From positions 1 through 63,588 of the forward strand of contig CALLVX010000145.1 of NCBI GenBank assembly GCA_938010765.1: a stretch of 63,588 nt of DNA. The letters are read 5' to 3'. Made by a program: the position numbers and the translations under genes. Shown here in pieces: positions 27,235 through 36,764 of the stretch (within the stretch, counting starts at the first letter, position 1; every line of letters begins with the position of its first letter). The stretch is from an uncultured Flavobacteriaceae bacterium (lineage in GTDB: Bacteria; Bacteroidota; Bacteroidia; Flavobacteriales; Flavobacteriaceae). The notes below the pieces were generated by a model. The model searched no databases. It had not been told where the DNA came from and saw nothing but the letters and a program-made list of their open reading frames with translations.

Positions 27235-28032
27235 TCAGAGTCGTGTTTTAATAAAGTGGGCCACCCCGTCTTCGGTATTATCAAGCGTTACGAAATTGGC
27301 AATCGCCTTTACTTCTGCCCTTGCATTGCCAACAGCAACACCAAAACCTACATTTTGCAACATTTCGATGTCATTGTAATTATCACCGAAGGCGATTACA
27401 TCTTCCAAGGCTTCATCTCCTTTTAACAGTTGTTGAATTGCGGATAACTTCGAGACCGATTTTGGTGCAATTTCGATTAAGGTGTCGTTAGAGCGGTATA
27501 GGTTTAAATAATCGCCAAGCGTTTCTTTTAGCTGTGGAAAAATAAGATCTGAACTTTCTTTGGTGCCCATCAACATGATTTTATGGGCACCGATTGTTCT
27601 TGTTTTCCAGTCTTCTATAGTGGCTTTGGTTCCTTTGAAAACGGGCGCGGACTTGGTATAGCGTATCTCTTTTTGCACTCGTTCGGAATCGGAGGGAACG
27701 TACCATTCATCTTTGTGGTACAGGCCCAAATCAATTTCTAGGGAGTGGGCCATCCCATAAATCGTTTGAATCTGTTCAATAGGTATTTCCGTAGATGCCA
27801 GTTCTAATTTTTGATGCAGGATGTAGGCCCCATTATAGCAAATCAGTGGCTCGTGCAAAATGCCTAGATCTTGTTGTATGTAGTACATTGCTTTTGGCAT
27901 TCGTGCAGAAACCAGAATTATGCGCATATGCTCTTTAATACGTCTAATTTCGGAAACTGCAAAGGCGGAGACATCACTTTTGGTTGCAAGCAGCGTACCA
28001 TCTAAATCGGAGCAGAGCAGTTTGTAGTTCAT
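27235..28032 (-). CDS. Cof-type HAD-IIB family phosphatase
   Basis: This 265-residue cytoplasmic protein is a HAD hydrolase of the Cof/YidA type, which dephosphorylates sugar phosphates and related metabolites. Motif I is DLDGTLLATKSDV with both catalytic aspartates, motif II is VSARMPKAM, and motif IV is FGDNYNDIEML. The cap insertion between about 80 and 180 is the alpha/beta IIB type. The length is typical. The substrate cannot be read from the sequence. The gene stands alone between the DUF5916 and DUF819 genes. Confidence 0.9.
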   Translation of the reverse strand: MNYKLLCSDLDGTLLATKSDVSAFAVSEIRRIKEHMRIILVSARMPKAMYYIQQDLGILHEPLICYNGAYILHQKLELASTEIPIEQIQTIYGMAHSLEIDLGLYHKDEWYVPSDSERVQKEIRYTKSAPVFKGTKATIEDWKTRTIGAHKIMLMGTKESSDLIFPQLKETLGDYLNLYRSNDTLIEIAPKSVSKLSAIQQLLKGDEALEDVIAFGDNYNDIEMLQNVGFGVAVGNARAEVKAIANFVTLDNTEDGVAHFIKTRL

Positions 28033-28088
28033 TTTTTTGGTTGATGATTAAATACTGGAACTTTTTTGTAGACTTGCCTTCATCCTAT

Positions 28089-30293
28089 TTAAATATTCAA
28101 CCAATAGGTAAACTTTAAATTTATTGAACGGAAACGTGGAGAAAATTGATTTACAAAATAGTTGTCGTTGTAAACGATAAAAAGATCAGACAAGGGGGCG
28201 AAACGCCATTGTAATCTAGAATTGATTCCCAAGTTATCCCGTTGATTGCTATACTGAACCAAGGTCGACCAAAAAATCGATTTGCTAAAAGTAATGTCTA
28301 TTTTAGGGCTCACCAACCATAAATTGGCGCTGGGGTAGGGATCGGGAAGTGAAATCTGATCATAGTTTACGACTAGTGATATCAAGGCTTTTGGTTGTAT
28401 GCGCAATCCTAAACTGGCTCTTGCGGAAAAACGGTCGCCGTTAAAAAAGCGACCAATGGTAGATGATAACCCGTAGGATAACACCTGTGCTCGGTTCGAT
28501 TGGTACTGCAGGTTTACACTGTTATAATCATATCCTTGCAGGTTGGGTAAGGGTACCCCGTCTTCCTCCCCAGCTGGCACGAAATTATCATCTTCAGCTG
28601 TTAGGTACGTAAACGTATTGCTAAAACCGATACCAAAATTTGACTGATCCTGCAATTCCATATTCGCATTAAAGTTGATTTCATGATCGGTCTTCTGATA
28701 ATCGAGTTTCGGACGCCAAGTCACTACCGGAAAAAGCTCAAAGCTATAATTGTTGATCGTTTCGCTTTTTGGCCAAAAGAGTTTTTGGAACTGGGCGACC
28801 CCTTTGATAATATCGGTGCGCCTAATAAAACCAAGATCGGAAGAAAAATCTTCATCGACATAGACCCAATCGGTAAAGACATTGAACCTTCTAGAATTAC
28901 GCCCGAAGAAAGCCCCTGAAGAGAAGTTTCCCTTGCTATCGTCTGGTTGAAACGATTTGTGGGTATAAAATTTACCGACCCACTTATTATCTGCCGATGC
29001 GAGGTTGTAATCAATTCCCAGGACACGGTTATACTCATCGGCTCTATCAACAAAATCGTAGTCTTCGAACGACTGTCGGTTGATAAAGAACATCCCAATA
29101 TTAGATCGCGAGAATACTTTTTTCTGAAGTGCCAACATCGTATTGTTATTCGATGCTATTTCATTTGCCAAATCATCATCCGTTTGGATACTCAAAAAAC
29201 CAAGCCGCCAATTCTGGTTTAGTTTACCGCTTAAGCGTACGCCCCCCAGTATCCTGTTTTCGATAGAATTCCCGGCGGTATCATTCGCGATTCCAATGCG
29301 TCGGGAGAAAAAAGGATTTGCATCCCGACCGCCTCCAAAACTTCCGAATAGGTCGCTGTTGTCAATGAAAAACTGTCTTTTTTCTGGCAAGCCAATTTCA
29401 AAACGGGTAAGGTTAGTAATGATATCATCGACCTCTACATTTGAAAAATCCGGATTAATTGTAATGTCGAGGTTCATCCCATTGCCTATGGCGACTTTTA
29501 CATCGCCCCCGACTTTTACATTCGATTTTCCCTCATCTATATCAAAATCACGCTCCGTAATGGCATTGATATACGGAATTAAGGCAAGGGGGGTTCTAGA
29601 ACGCCCCAAAGGCTTCTCAAAGACCATATCACCCATAAAGGCCAAGCTGAATATCAATTGGTTTTGAGGTACTTTGTACCATACGCTGCGTTCGTTGGTC
29701 TGTTGGTCAAAACGATAACTTTGAAAACGCCATTTGGTTTCCCCTTCCCTAAATTTAAAGGAGGTCAGGGGGATGGCCAGTTCGGCAGTATAGTAGCCTT
29801 CAAATATTTTAGCTTCACCTTTCCATTTTACATCCCAAGAAGTAGTAAAACCACGTAAATCTTGCCCCCCACCAGAAATGAGCGCCTCCCGGCGAACCCC
29901 GTAGGGGTTAACACCGAATAAAAAAGCATTGGTACCATCATTAAAGGTGTCGAACAGTAAGCTAATATTATCACTGCTTCCTGCCCTAAAATCTCTTTTC
30001 AAGGAAGAAATAATCCATTCATCACCTACAGATTTGACAGTAATACCGATATATAGACTGGTATCGTCATAAACCATTTTAATATCGGTAGGCTGTTCTG
30101 CCAATAGTGAATCGGAAGGAAAGTATTGTTGAAAATCTTTGGCACCATCTGCAGTTTTCCAAATAACTTCGTCTAAAACACCATCAATTGTGGGGATTTC
30201 AGAGACGTATTTAACCGTAAAAGACTTATTGGATGACTGACCGCAGAGTGTTAGAGAAACTAAAAGCGTTAGAACGCAGAGCGTTTTGGTCAT
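28089..30293 (-). CDS. DUF5916 outer-membrane protein with CBM9-like N-terminal domain
   Basis: This 734-residue protein has a signal peptide ending in LCGQ. The N-terminal 200 residues match the carbohydrate-binding family 9-like fold seen in this family (IPTIDGVLDEVIWKTA, DTSLYIGITV, FNDGTNAFLFGVNPYG, ELAIPLTSFKF). The rest is DUF5916 (LPEKRQFFIDNSDLF), an extended beta-rich region with alternating strands that looks like an outer-membrane barrel, and ends in FTYWLNI. In Bacteroidetes such proteins are common and their function is unknown; uptake or sensing of a glycan is a guess. There is no SusC/SusD pair nearby. Confidence 0.88.
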   Translation of the reverse strand: MTKTLCVLTLLVSLTLCGQSSNKSFTVKYVSEIPTIDGVLDEVIWKTADGAKDFQQYFPSDSLLAEQPTDIKMVYDDTSLYIGITVKSVGDEWIISSLKRDFRAGSSDNISLLFDTFNDGTNAFLFGVNPYGVRREALISGGGQDLRGFTTSWDVKWKGEAKIFEGYYTAELAIPLTSFKFREGETKWRFQSYRFDQQTNERSVWYKVPQNQLIFSLAFMGDMVFEKPLGRSRTPLALIPYINAITERDFDIDEGKSNVKVGGDVKVAIGNGMNLDITINPDFSNVEVDDIITNLTRFEIGLPEKRQFFIDNSDLFGSFGGGRDANPFFSRRIGIANDTAGNSIENRILGGVRLSGKLNQNWRLGFLSIQTDDDLANEIASNNNTMLALQKKVFSRSNIGMFFINRQSFEDYDFVDRADEYNRVLGIDYNLASADNKWVGKFYTHKSFQPDDSKGNFSSGAFFGRNSRRFNVFTDWVYVDEDFSSDLGFIRRTDIIKGVAQFQKLFWPKSETINNYSFELFPVVTWRPKLDYQKTDHEINFNANMELQDQSNFGIGFSNTFTYLTAEDDNFVPAGEEDGVPLPNLQGYDYNSVNLQYQSNRAQVLSYGLSSTIGRFFNGDRFSARASLGLRIQPKALISLVVNYDQISLPDPYPSANLWLVSPKIDITFSKSIFWSTLVQYSNQRDNLGINSRLQWRFAPLSDLFIVYNDNYFVNQFSPRFRSINLKFTYWLNI

Positions 30294-30315
30294 TGGTTTG
30301 GAATTAGCTTGGATG

Positions 30316-30323
30316 CAAATTTA
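30316..30323 (-). promoter_or_regulatory. Candidate Bacteroidetes -7 promoter box (TAAATTTG on the minus strand)
   Basis: The box matches TAnnTTTG, 22 bases before the DUF5916 start. A TTTG lies upstream (30349-30352 on the minus strand), but the spacing is a few bases too long. Confidence 0.4.
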
Positions 30324-30357
30324 ATAGTTTTAACCGTTAAGGAAATCCCAAAATTAT

Positions 30358-30525
30358 TTAGTCTTCTGTCTTCTTTTTAGGAGCGCGTTTGGCTTCTTTT
30401 AAACTTTTCATAAGCAGGTATTCAATTTGGCCATTGGTACTGCGAAACTCATCGGAGGCCCATTTCTCAATTGCTGTGAGCATGTCTTCATTTAGTCGCA
30501 GTGCAAAGGCTTTCTTCTTGGCCAT
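30358..30525 (-). CDS. Arc-type ribbon-helix-helix DNA-binding protein
   Basis: This 55-residue protein starts at the ATG at 30525; the longer frame upstream overlaps the hydrolase gene and has no support. A beta strand (KKAFALRLN) followed by two helices (EDMLTAIEKWASDEF and TNGQIEYLLMKSLKEAKR) gives the MetJ/Arc fold, which dimerises to insert a two-stranded ribbon into the DNA major groove. The tail is Lys-rich (APKKKTED). It begins one base after the stop of the hydrolase gene, so it is the last gene of the SPFH/PH-like/hydrolase unit. Its target may be that unit's own promoter. Confidence 0.8.
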   Translation of the reverse strand: MAKKKAFALRLNEDMLTAIEKWASDEFRSTNGQIEYLLMKSLKEAKRAPKKKTED

Positions 30526-30526
30526 C

Positions 30527-31450
30527 TTAAGATTTGATAAATGTTGAAATTGCGTCGACCAAGGTACGGGAAAGTGGAAAACTTTCATCAGAGTACGATT
30601 GCATATTCTCGGTCATCGAGTTTACTTCTTTCAACACATGGTTCATTTTGGGAATAATCTGCAGTTGAGCAGTTGGTAGGCCTTGTTTTAGATTTTGCGC
30701 ATCTTTAAGTGTTACTTGAATATCGGCATCTCCATTTAGGATTAATACAGGAATGGATATCTCCGCTATTTTTTTCGAAGGGTCTAGCTGCATCCATTGT
30801 TTAAGAAAGGCTTGGTTTTTAGGCGCAAAAATAGACCTCAAAAAGGGATTTACATCAACAATAGTATCCGTTTCTCGAAGTTCTTGGAAATAGTCTTTAG
30901 CTCCTTTGGCAAAGTCTGCATTTTGCCGTTCTAATTGTGACACAATAGAGCGATCTATCGTTTGCCCTGGTCCTGCAAGCGATACAAATTTGGAAATGCT
31001 ATCATCTATTGCTAGCATGGCGACCAAAGACCCCTGACTGTGACCTATTAGGTTAACTGAGGAGAAACGGGCATCTTGCTTGAACAAGTCGATTACAACG
31101 GTCGCGTCGGTCGCAAAATCCGTCACCAGTGTTTTTGGTGCTTTGGCGAGATTAGAAGCGGTTGCAGTTCGCTTATCATAGCGAAAGAAAGCAATACCCC
31201 TTGAATTTATGCTATCTGCCAAGGTTTTTATATAATTTGCTTTAGAGGGCTTCCCTACCTGGTTGCCGTCGCGATCAACATTTCCTGACCCATGTATAAA
31301 AATTAGAAGGGGTATGGCTTCATTAGTTGTTGGGTACGTCAACGTACCGGGAATGTCAATATCCCCATTTTTAAGCGTAACTTCCTCGTTGTTAATGCCT
31401 TGAGAACACATCCAAAAGGGGATAAACAATAGTAATAGGCTTTTTTTCAT
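30527..31450 (-). CDS. Secreted alpha/beta hydrolase
   Basis: This 307-residue protein has a signal peptide (SLLLLFIPFWMCSQ). It has the dienelactone-hydrolase-like alpha/beta fold: oxyanion motif IFIHGSGNVDRDG, nucleophile elbow LIGHSQGSLV with the catalytic serine, acid in LILNGDADIQV and histidine in KMNHVLKEV. It probably acts as an esterase or peptidase-like hydrolase in the periplasm; the substrate is unknown. It ends one base before the ribbon-helix-helix gene and follows the PH-like membrane gene by 59 bases. Confidence 0.87.
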   Translation of the reverse strand: MKKSLLLLFIPFWMCSQGINNEEVTLKNGDIDIPGTLTYPTTNEAIPLLIFIHGSGNVDRDGNQVGKPSKANYIKTLADSINSRGIAFFRYDKRTATASNLAKAPKTLVTDFATDATVVIDLFKQDARFSSVNLIGHSQGSLVAMLAIDDSISKFVSLAGPGQTIDRSIVSQLERQNADFAKGAKDYFQELRETDTIVDVNPFLRSIFAPKNQAFLKQWMQLDPSKKIAEISIPVLILNGDADIQVTLKDAQNLKQGLPTAQLQIIPKMNHVLKEVNSMTENMQSYSDESFPLSRTLVDAISTFIKS

Positions 31451-31509
31451 CGGTGTTCTTTTTAGTTTATAGAATTGGTTACTTTTTAAACTGTAGGAAT
31501 GTTTATCAA

Positions 31510-32031
31510 TTAGTTCGTTGGTTTTCTTTCTTCTGCACTTTTCATATAACGATCAATCACTTGCTGCGCTGCCGCTTCCTTTTGCGTACCGATTAAAATC
31601 TTCTTTCCCGTGACCAATTCAATTTGAATCCCCTTGTTTCCTCTAATATTATAGGCGTGACCATTTCCGAAAGACATGCGATAACCCCAACCTCCATATT
31701 CTTTTATAGGCCTGTATTCTCGTACAAAGCATATTTTCATATCTGACCATAAAATGATTTTTTGGGAAAGATGAAAAGGTATAAACCGATAATGGATGCC
31801 TTTTTCATCGATATACGTTTTTATTTTTAAGAAAAAGATTAACAATGGTACCGGTACCAAGCATAAAACAACAATCAATTGCCCACTAATATCATCGGCT
31901 GCAACCTTATCTACCGCTACACCTAATACATACCATTGATAACAAAAATAGAACAATAGTGCGAAAAGCGCGGCAAGAGATAGCCACATAAACCATTGTG
32001 TAATACGTTGTGTTTCGTTGAAAACTCGCAT
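31510..32031 (-). CDS. Small membrane protein with two helices and a PH-like domain
   Basis: This 173-residue protein has two N-terminal transmembrane helices (WLSLAALFALLFYFCYQW; LIVVLCLVPVPLLIFFL). A C-terminal beta-rich cytoplasmic part (about 78-173) has the look of a bacterial pleckstrin-like domain: YIDEKGIHYRFIPF, IILWSDMKICFVREY, YNIRGNKGIQIELVTGKKILIGTQ. I do not assign a named family with certainty. It lies four bases after the SPFH gene, a close association suggesting a joint role in the membrane. Confidence 0.78.
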   Translation of the reverse strand: MRVFNETQRITQWFMWLSLAALFALLFYFCYQWYVLGVAVDKVAADDISGQLIVVLCLVPVPLLIFFLKIKTYIDEKGIHYRFIPFHLSQKIILWSDMKICFVREYRPIKEYGGWGYRMSFGNGHAYNIRGNKGIQIELVTGKKILIGTQKEAAAQQVIDRYMKSAEERKPTN

Positions 32032-32035
32032 CTCG

Positions 32036-32896
32036 TTAATGATTTAAGGTGCCCGCGTTTACAATAGGGGAGGCATCTTTGTCAGAGCAAAGCACCACCA
32101 TTAAATTACTTACCATGGCCGCTTTGCGTTCCTCATCCAAATCTACCAATTGCTTTTTGCCCAATTCGTTTAAAGCCATCTCTACCATACTTACTGCGCC
32201 CTGCACTATCTTATGCCTTGCGGCGACAATGGCGGTGGCTTGTTGCCTTTTTAACATCGCATTTGCTATTTCTTGCGCATAGGCCAAATAACCGATACGG
32301 GCTTCCAATACCTCGATACCCGCCATAGAAAGCCTTTCTTGCAGCTCCTTTTCCAACGCCTCGCTAACCTCATTGACACTTGATCGCAAGGTAATGTCTT
32401 CGGCCAGCCCCTCATCGGCAAAGTTGTCGTACGGATACATGCTTGCTAGTTTTCGAACAGCGGCATCGGTTTGTACCCGAACAAAATTTTGGTAGTCGTC
32501 TACATCAAAGGCGGCCTTATAGGTGTCGGTAACACGCCATACCAAAATGGTGCTGATCATTATAGGGTTCCCCAGTTTGTCATTTACCTTGAGTCGTTCA
32601 CTGTCGAAATTACTGGCCCGTAACGATATTTTGCGCATTGTGTAAAGGGGATTGGTCCAGAAAAGCCCATTTTTCTTAATAGTGCCTACATACTTTCCGA
32701 AAAACAGGAATACCCTGGCGCTATTAGGGTTGATCAATACAAAACCCGGAATGCAAACGACCCCTATTAAGATTGTGATTGCCGGCCAAAGGCTTTGGAA
32801 TTGTATCAATGCTATAATGCCCCCGATAATGGCGACAAATGCCAAAAACAGCATGAGATAGCCGTTTATGGGACTGGTGGTTTTTTCGTTCTTCAT
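32036..32896 (-). CDS. SPFH domain (stomatin/slipin-like) membrane protein
   Basis: This 286-residue protein has two N-terminal hydrophobic segments (about 10-60). A prohibitin-homology/SPFH domain follows (about 65-215): RVFLFFGKYVGTIKKNG, RASNFDSERLKVNDKLGNP, VWRVTDTYKAAFDVDDY, VRKLASMYPYDN. A coiled region (ELQERLSMAGIEVLEARIGYLAYAQEIANAM) comes next. Such proteins assemble large oligomers on the inner membrane and act as scaffolds or protease partners. It is the first gene of a four-gene unit with a PH-like membrane protein, a hydrolase and a ribbon-helix-helix protein. Confidence 0.9.
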   Translation of the reverse strand: MKNEKTTSPINGYLMLFLAFVAIIGGIIALIQFQSLWPAITILIGVVCIPGFVLINPNSARVFLFFGKYVGTIKKNGLFWTNPLYTMRKISLRASNFDSERLKVNDKLGNPIMISTILVWRVTDTYKAAFDVDDYQNFVRVQTDAAVRKLASMYPYDNFADEGLAEDITLRSSVNEVSEALEKELQERLSMAGIEVLEARIGYLAYAQEIANAMLKRQQATAIVAARHKIVQGAVSMVEMALNELGKKQLVDLDEERKAAMVSNLMVVLCSDKDASPIVNAGTLNH

Positions 32897-33020
32897 GATA
32901 TTTTGGTTTATAAGATATTAAAATGATATCATAAAGATATAAAAATAAATTATATCAAGAAGGTTTTTTATAGTACCTGGAAATTGGTAGTTGGCTAGTT
33001 AATGAACCATCTAAAGAAAT

Positions 33021-35270
33021 TCAATTTCTAAAACGCTTGCTTTTCTTTTTGTTAGGGTTTTTGAAAAGTCGTTTGAAGAACCCATCTCGCTTAATGGGAG
33101 GACAGTTCAACGATTCTAACACCAGCGTAGAGGGGCGCTCAAATTGCGACCTGGTAATTAAATTGAAGTCTTTGTCTTTACTCAGGTCTTTATACCATAG
33201 TGCGAAAAGGGGCAACGCTGCATTGGCTCCTTGACCGAGGCTCGTGCTTTTAAATCCGATTTCATGATTGTCTAGTCCTACCCAGGTAACATGCACCAGC
33301 TTGGGAGTTAAGGCTACAAACCAGGCATCTTTATTGTTTTGTGTGGTGCCCGTTTTACCAGCAATGGCGTTCTTTAATTTGTAGGTCGAACGAATACGCG
33401 CAGCGGTCCCTTTGTCGATGGTCGCCTTCATCATTTCTAGCATTATTTGCCTGGTTTCTTTTGAAAATGCACTTTTTTTCGCTCTTTTTGGTTCGAATGT
33501 TACCAAAACGGAATCTTTTTGATCTGTAATGCTTTCTATTAAATAGGGCAATACGGCACGCCCTTTGTTTACATAACTCGCATAGGCCCCTGCGAGTTCG
33601 TTGACATAGATTTCTCCAGTACCAAGAGCTAGCGAGGGTTGTTTTGGTAGTTGTGAAAATACGCCCATGTTCTTTGCTTGAACCAACACATTTTCGATTC
33701 CCGTTGCTTCCAATACTTTTACAGCTACTGTGTTGACCGAGTTGCTCAGTGCCTCTTCCATAGAATAATTCAAGTAAGTTTCATCTTTCTTGCCCGAGTT
33801 GCTAGGAGACCAACCTTTCAGGTTTTTATAAGCGACTTCACTGGCCGAGAAATAGGTACAGGGAGAAATGCCCACTTCTAAGGCAGCAGTGTAGACAATA
33901 GGTTTAAAAGTAGAGCCCACCTGTCGTTTGCTCTGGGCAATATGGTCATATTTAAAATGCTTAAAATCAACGCCCCCGATCCATGTTTTAACCGCACCTG
34001 TTTGCGCCTCAATTCCTAAAGAACCGGTATTCAGGAATTTCAAATAATGCTTCACGCTGTCTATAGGACTAAGTGATACCTGCTGATCTCCGGTCCAGTC
34101 AGAAATGATCATCGTACGCTTTTTGCTCAAGGAGTCCCAAGCAGTTGCATGATTCAATCCTTTTGCAATCAGTTTTTTGTAGTGGGGCGCATTGCGGACC
34201 GCTTTTTCGATAATCCGTTTATTGGTCATCCAAGGGCCCTTTTTTCCATAACTTTCTTCAAAACTTTTTTGAAGCTTGGCCATATGGGCTTTCATCACTT
34301 TTTCTGCCAAGGTCTGCATGCGATGGTCGAGCGTGGTGTAAATTTTAAGGCCGTTGGTATAGATATTGTAGTCAGCGCCTTTTTCTTTCTCCTCTTTACT
34401 CCATTTTATCAGCCTTTTTCGTACTTCTTCTCGAAAGTAAGGCGCTAGCCCGGCATTTGAGTCAAAGTCTCTGTAGCGAAGTAGTAAGGGACAATTGGTA
34501 AGACTGTCTTTTTCCTGTTGGGATAAGAGATTGTTATTGACCATTGATTGCAATACCAAATTTCTTCGTTTAAGGCTATTTTCAGGAAAGATTCTAGGAT
34601 TGTAGCCATAGGTTGCCTTGAGCATGCCCACCAGAACACAGGCCTCTTCTAATTTGAGGTCTTTTGCACGTTTGTCAAAAAATTTTAGGGAAGCACTTTC
34701 AATTCCAAACGTATTGTCTCCAAATGATACGGTATTCAGGTAATGGGTCAATAGTTCTTGTTTGGTGTAGATTTTTTCTAAGCGTGAGGCGATAATCATT
34801 TCCTTGACTTTATTCACTACAAGTCCTCCCTTTTTACGGTCTTTTCTCGGATATAGATTTTTTGCCAACTGTTGGGTTAGGGTACTGCCACCACCAGAAG
34901 ACTGATCCTGCATTAAAACGGTCTTAAAAGCGACCCGGAACAAACTGGGATAATCGACCCCGGCGTGTTCATAGTACCGTTGATCTTCGATAGCAACTAA
35001 GGCATCTATCAGGTGTTGTGGCATGTTTTCATAGGAAATGGGCTGCCGGTCAAAAAGATAATATTTACCAATAAGCACACTGTCGGCGGTATACACTTCC
35101 GAAGCATGTTGATACTTAAAATTCGAAAGTTCATCTTTAGATGGAATCTTGCCCCAAAGACCATAATAAATGGTGTTTAGAAAAATAAGAAACCCTAGAA
35201 AGACCATCAGAACACCATACCGCAGGTAGGGCAATTTTATTTTAGATAAAAAAGCTATTGATTTGTTCAT
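33021..35270 (-). CDS. Class A penicillin-binding protein (PBP1A-like transglycosylase/transpeptidase)
   Basis: This 749-residue bifunctional enzyme polymerises and crosslinks peptidoglycan. One transmembrane helix lies near the N-terminus (about 17-38). The GT51 domain (about 55-250) carries the catalytic glutamate in IEDQRYYEH (residue 95) and the GGSTLTQQLAKNL motif. The transpeptidase domain (about 400-700) has the active-site serine in GSTFKP (about 450), SNSVN (about 508) and KTGTT (about 638). The C-terminus is strongly basic (FKNPNKKKSKRFRN). All catalytic motifs are intact. The gene stands alone on the minus strand, with the nuclease divergent. Confidence 0.95.
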   Translation of the reverse strand: MNKSIAFLSKIKLPYLRYGVLMVFLGFLIFLNTIYYGLWGKIPSKDELSNFKYQHASEVYTADSVLIGKYYLFDRQPISYENMPQHLIDALVAIEDQRYYEHAGVDYPSLFRVAFKTVLMQDQSSGGGSTLTQQLAKNLYPRKDRKKGGLVVNKVKEMIIASRLEKIYTKQELLTHYLNTVSFGDNTFGIESASLKFFDKRAKDLKLEEACVLVGMLKATYGYNPRIFPENSLKRRNLVLQSMVNNNLLSQQEKDSLTNCPLLLRYRDFDSNAGLAPYFREEVRKRLIKWSKEEKEKGADYNIYTNGLKIYTTLDHRMQTLAEKVMKAHMAKLQKSFEESYGKKGPWMTNKRIIEKAVRNAPHYKKLIAKGLNHATAWDSLSKKRTMIISDWTGDQQVSLSPIDSVKHYLKFLNTGSLGIEAQTGAVKTWIGGVDFKHFKYDHIAQSKRQVGSTFKPIVYTAALEVGISPCTYFSASEVAYKNLKGWSPSNSGKKDETYLNYSMEEALSNSVNTVAVKVLEATGIENVLVQAKNMGVFSQLPKQPSLALGTGEIYVNELAGAYASYVNKGRAVLPYLIESITDQKDSVLVTFEPKRAKKSAFSKETRQIMLEMMKATIDKGTAARIRSTYKLKNAIAGKTGTTQNNKDAWFVALTPKLVHVTWVGLDNHEIGFKSTSLGQGANAALPLFALWYKDLSKDKDFNLITRSQFERPSTLVLESLNCPPIKRDGFFKRLFKNPNKKKSKRFRN

Positions 35271-35492
35271 TTCCCGAATATCAGCTTAAATACTTTAAAG
35301 GCACTTATTTTTAACCATTCCTTAATAGGAGTTTGCTTATTTTTGGTTGATATACGCGTAAACCTATGAAAACGATTTGATGAAAATGCTAATTCAGAAA
35401 AATGGCAATTGGTAAATTTAAAGAAACGTTTGTTCGTGATGATAGAAGGCTACGGATACTATTCCCCAAAAACAGATACTAAAAATACTACA

Positions 35493-36263
35493 ATGAAAAA
35501 GTTTTTCTTTCTTTTCCTTTTCACAGCGCAAGTCGCTTTTGGGAATGTACCATATTGGTCAAAAACTGGCCATAGGGCGATTGGTGATATCGCTGAAAAA
35601 CATTTAAACAGAAGAACAAGAAAGGCCATTTCAAAATTGTTGGATGGGCAGAGCCTCGCAAGCGTTTCGAATTTCGCGGACGAAATCAAGGCCGATAGAA
35701 AGTACCGTGAGTTCAGCGCATGGCATTATGTCAATTTTCCGGCCGATAAGAAGTATACCGATGTTGCCCCAAGCGAGTATGGTGATTTGATTATTGGTAT
35801 TGAAAAGTGCTTATCGTTTGTAAAGGATGAAAAAAGTTCCCAGGAAGATAAGGTCTTTTACTTGAAAATGCTGGTACACTTGATCGGGGATCTACACCAA
35901 CCAATGCATGTGGGGCGCATAGAGGATAAAGGAGGTAACGATATTCAGGTGCAATGGTTTGGAAAGGGAAGCAACTTGCATCGGGTGTGGGATACAAATA
36001 TGATCAATGACTATGGGATGAGTTATAGTGAATTGGCCGAGTCGTTACCAAAATGGACCAAGAACCAAAAAAAAACAATTCAATCGGGTACTGTATTGGA
36101 CTGGGTCGAAGAATCACAGGAAATAGCCAATCAGGTATATGAATCTGCAGAGGTAGGCGAGAAACTAGGCTACCGGTATGCCTACGTTTGGTGGGATACC
36201 GTGGAAGCCCAATTACAGAAAGGTGGACTTCGGTTGGCTAAAATACTAAATGACTTGTTTTGA
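35493..36263 (+). CDS. Secreted S1/P1 nuclease
   Basis: I chose the ATG at 35493 because it gives a signal peptide (KKFFFLFLFTAQVAFGN); an upstream ATG at 35409 adds 28 residues with no sense. The 256-residue protein is a zinc-dependent single-strand nuclease of the S1/P1 family. The ligands are visible in order: tryptophan and histidine of YWSKTGHRA, aspartate of NFADEIK, histidine of SAWHYVNF, the HLIGDLHQPMHVG cluster, and GGNDIQVQWFG with LHRVWDTNMI. The trinuclear zinc site is complete. It probably scavenges nucleic acids for phosphate or nucleosides outside the cytoplasm. Confidence 0.92.
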   Translation: MKKFFFLFLFTAQVAFGNVPYWSKTGHRAIGDIAEKHLNRRTRKAISKLLDGQSLASVSNFADEIKADRKYREFSAWHYVNFPADKKYTDVAPSEYGDLIIGIEKCLSFVKDEKSSQEDKVFYLKMLVHLIGDLHQPMHVGRIEDKGGNDIQVQWFGKGSNLHRVWDTNMINDYGMSYSELAESLPKWTKNQKKTIQSGTVLDWVEESQEIANQVYESAEVGEKLGYRYAYVWWDTVEAQLQKGGLRLAKILNDLF

Positions 36264-36764
36264 AGAGCTCGGGAGATAGTACAAGATAAACCAGTTTCAA
36301 AAGTTGTTTGGAAATCATTTGAACATTAAGGTTGAAACCTTTTAAGTATTTCTGCCACTTCCCGGTACTACTTTTTTTAAGAAATGTATGGCTAAATGTA
36401 TTTCGGCATGACCTTTGATATATAATAGATGAAGATGGGTATGAGCAAGTTACAAAGGCTTACCACCTGAGTAAGGACAGTACATTTCTTTTCAAAATAG
36501 GTATAAAAAAATCGGTTCCCATAATCGATTTTTTTTATTGCCACATTTTTAAAAAAAGCATGGAGATTTGGGTAGCCTAGGGTTGCATTTAAGCACCGTT
36601 ATTATTGAAGTGATTTAAACTTTTTCCATTCGCTAAAAAATTGCTCTTTTCTACCCATTTAGTGTCTTTTTTTCCTTCCATAACTCTGCTATGCAACTCA
36701 AAAAAGCCTTCAAATAGTCAAACAACATCTAATTTTCGCTAGAAAGCAAAAAGCTTAAATCACT
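36264..36764. other. Gap of 501 bases without a clear gene
   Basis: No convincing gene is present. A short coding-like stretch on the + strand (about 36428-36545, reading DEDGYEQVTKAYHLS) has no start and could be a remnant of an unknown gene. It runs into a terminator-like hairpin at 36505-36537. Confidence 0.5.
36505..36537. terminator. Terminator-like hairpin in an apparently empty gap
   Basis: AAAAAAATCG and CGATTTTTTT pair around an eleven-base loop. The A- and T-tracts make it work on either strand. It lies 240 bases past the nuclease stop and 230 bases past the alkB stop, so it may belong to a lost gene. Confidence 0.55.

Noticed and set aside
36618..36680. Tiny minus-strand frame reading MGRKEQFFSEWKKFKSLQ
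   Set aside because: Only 18 codons, with no promoter or conservation evidence available; it is too short to call.
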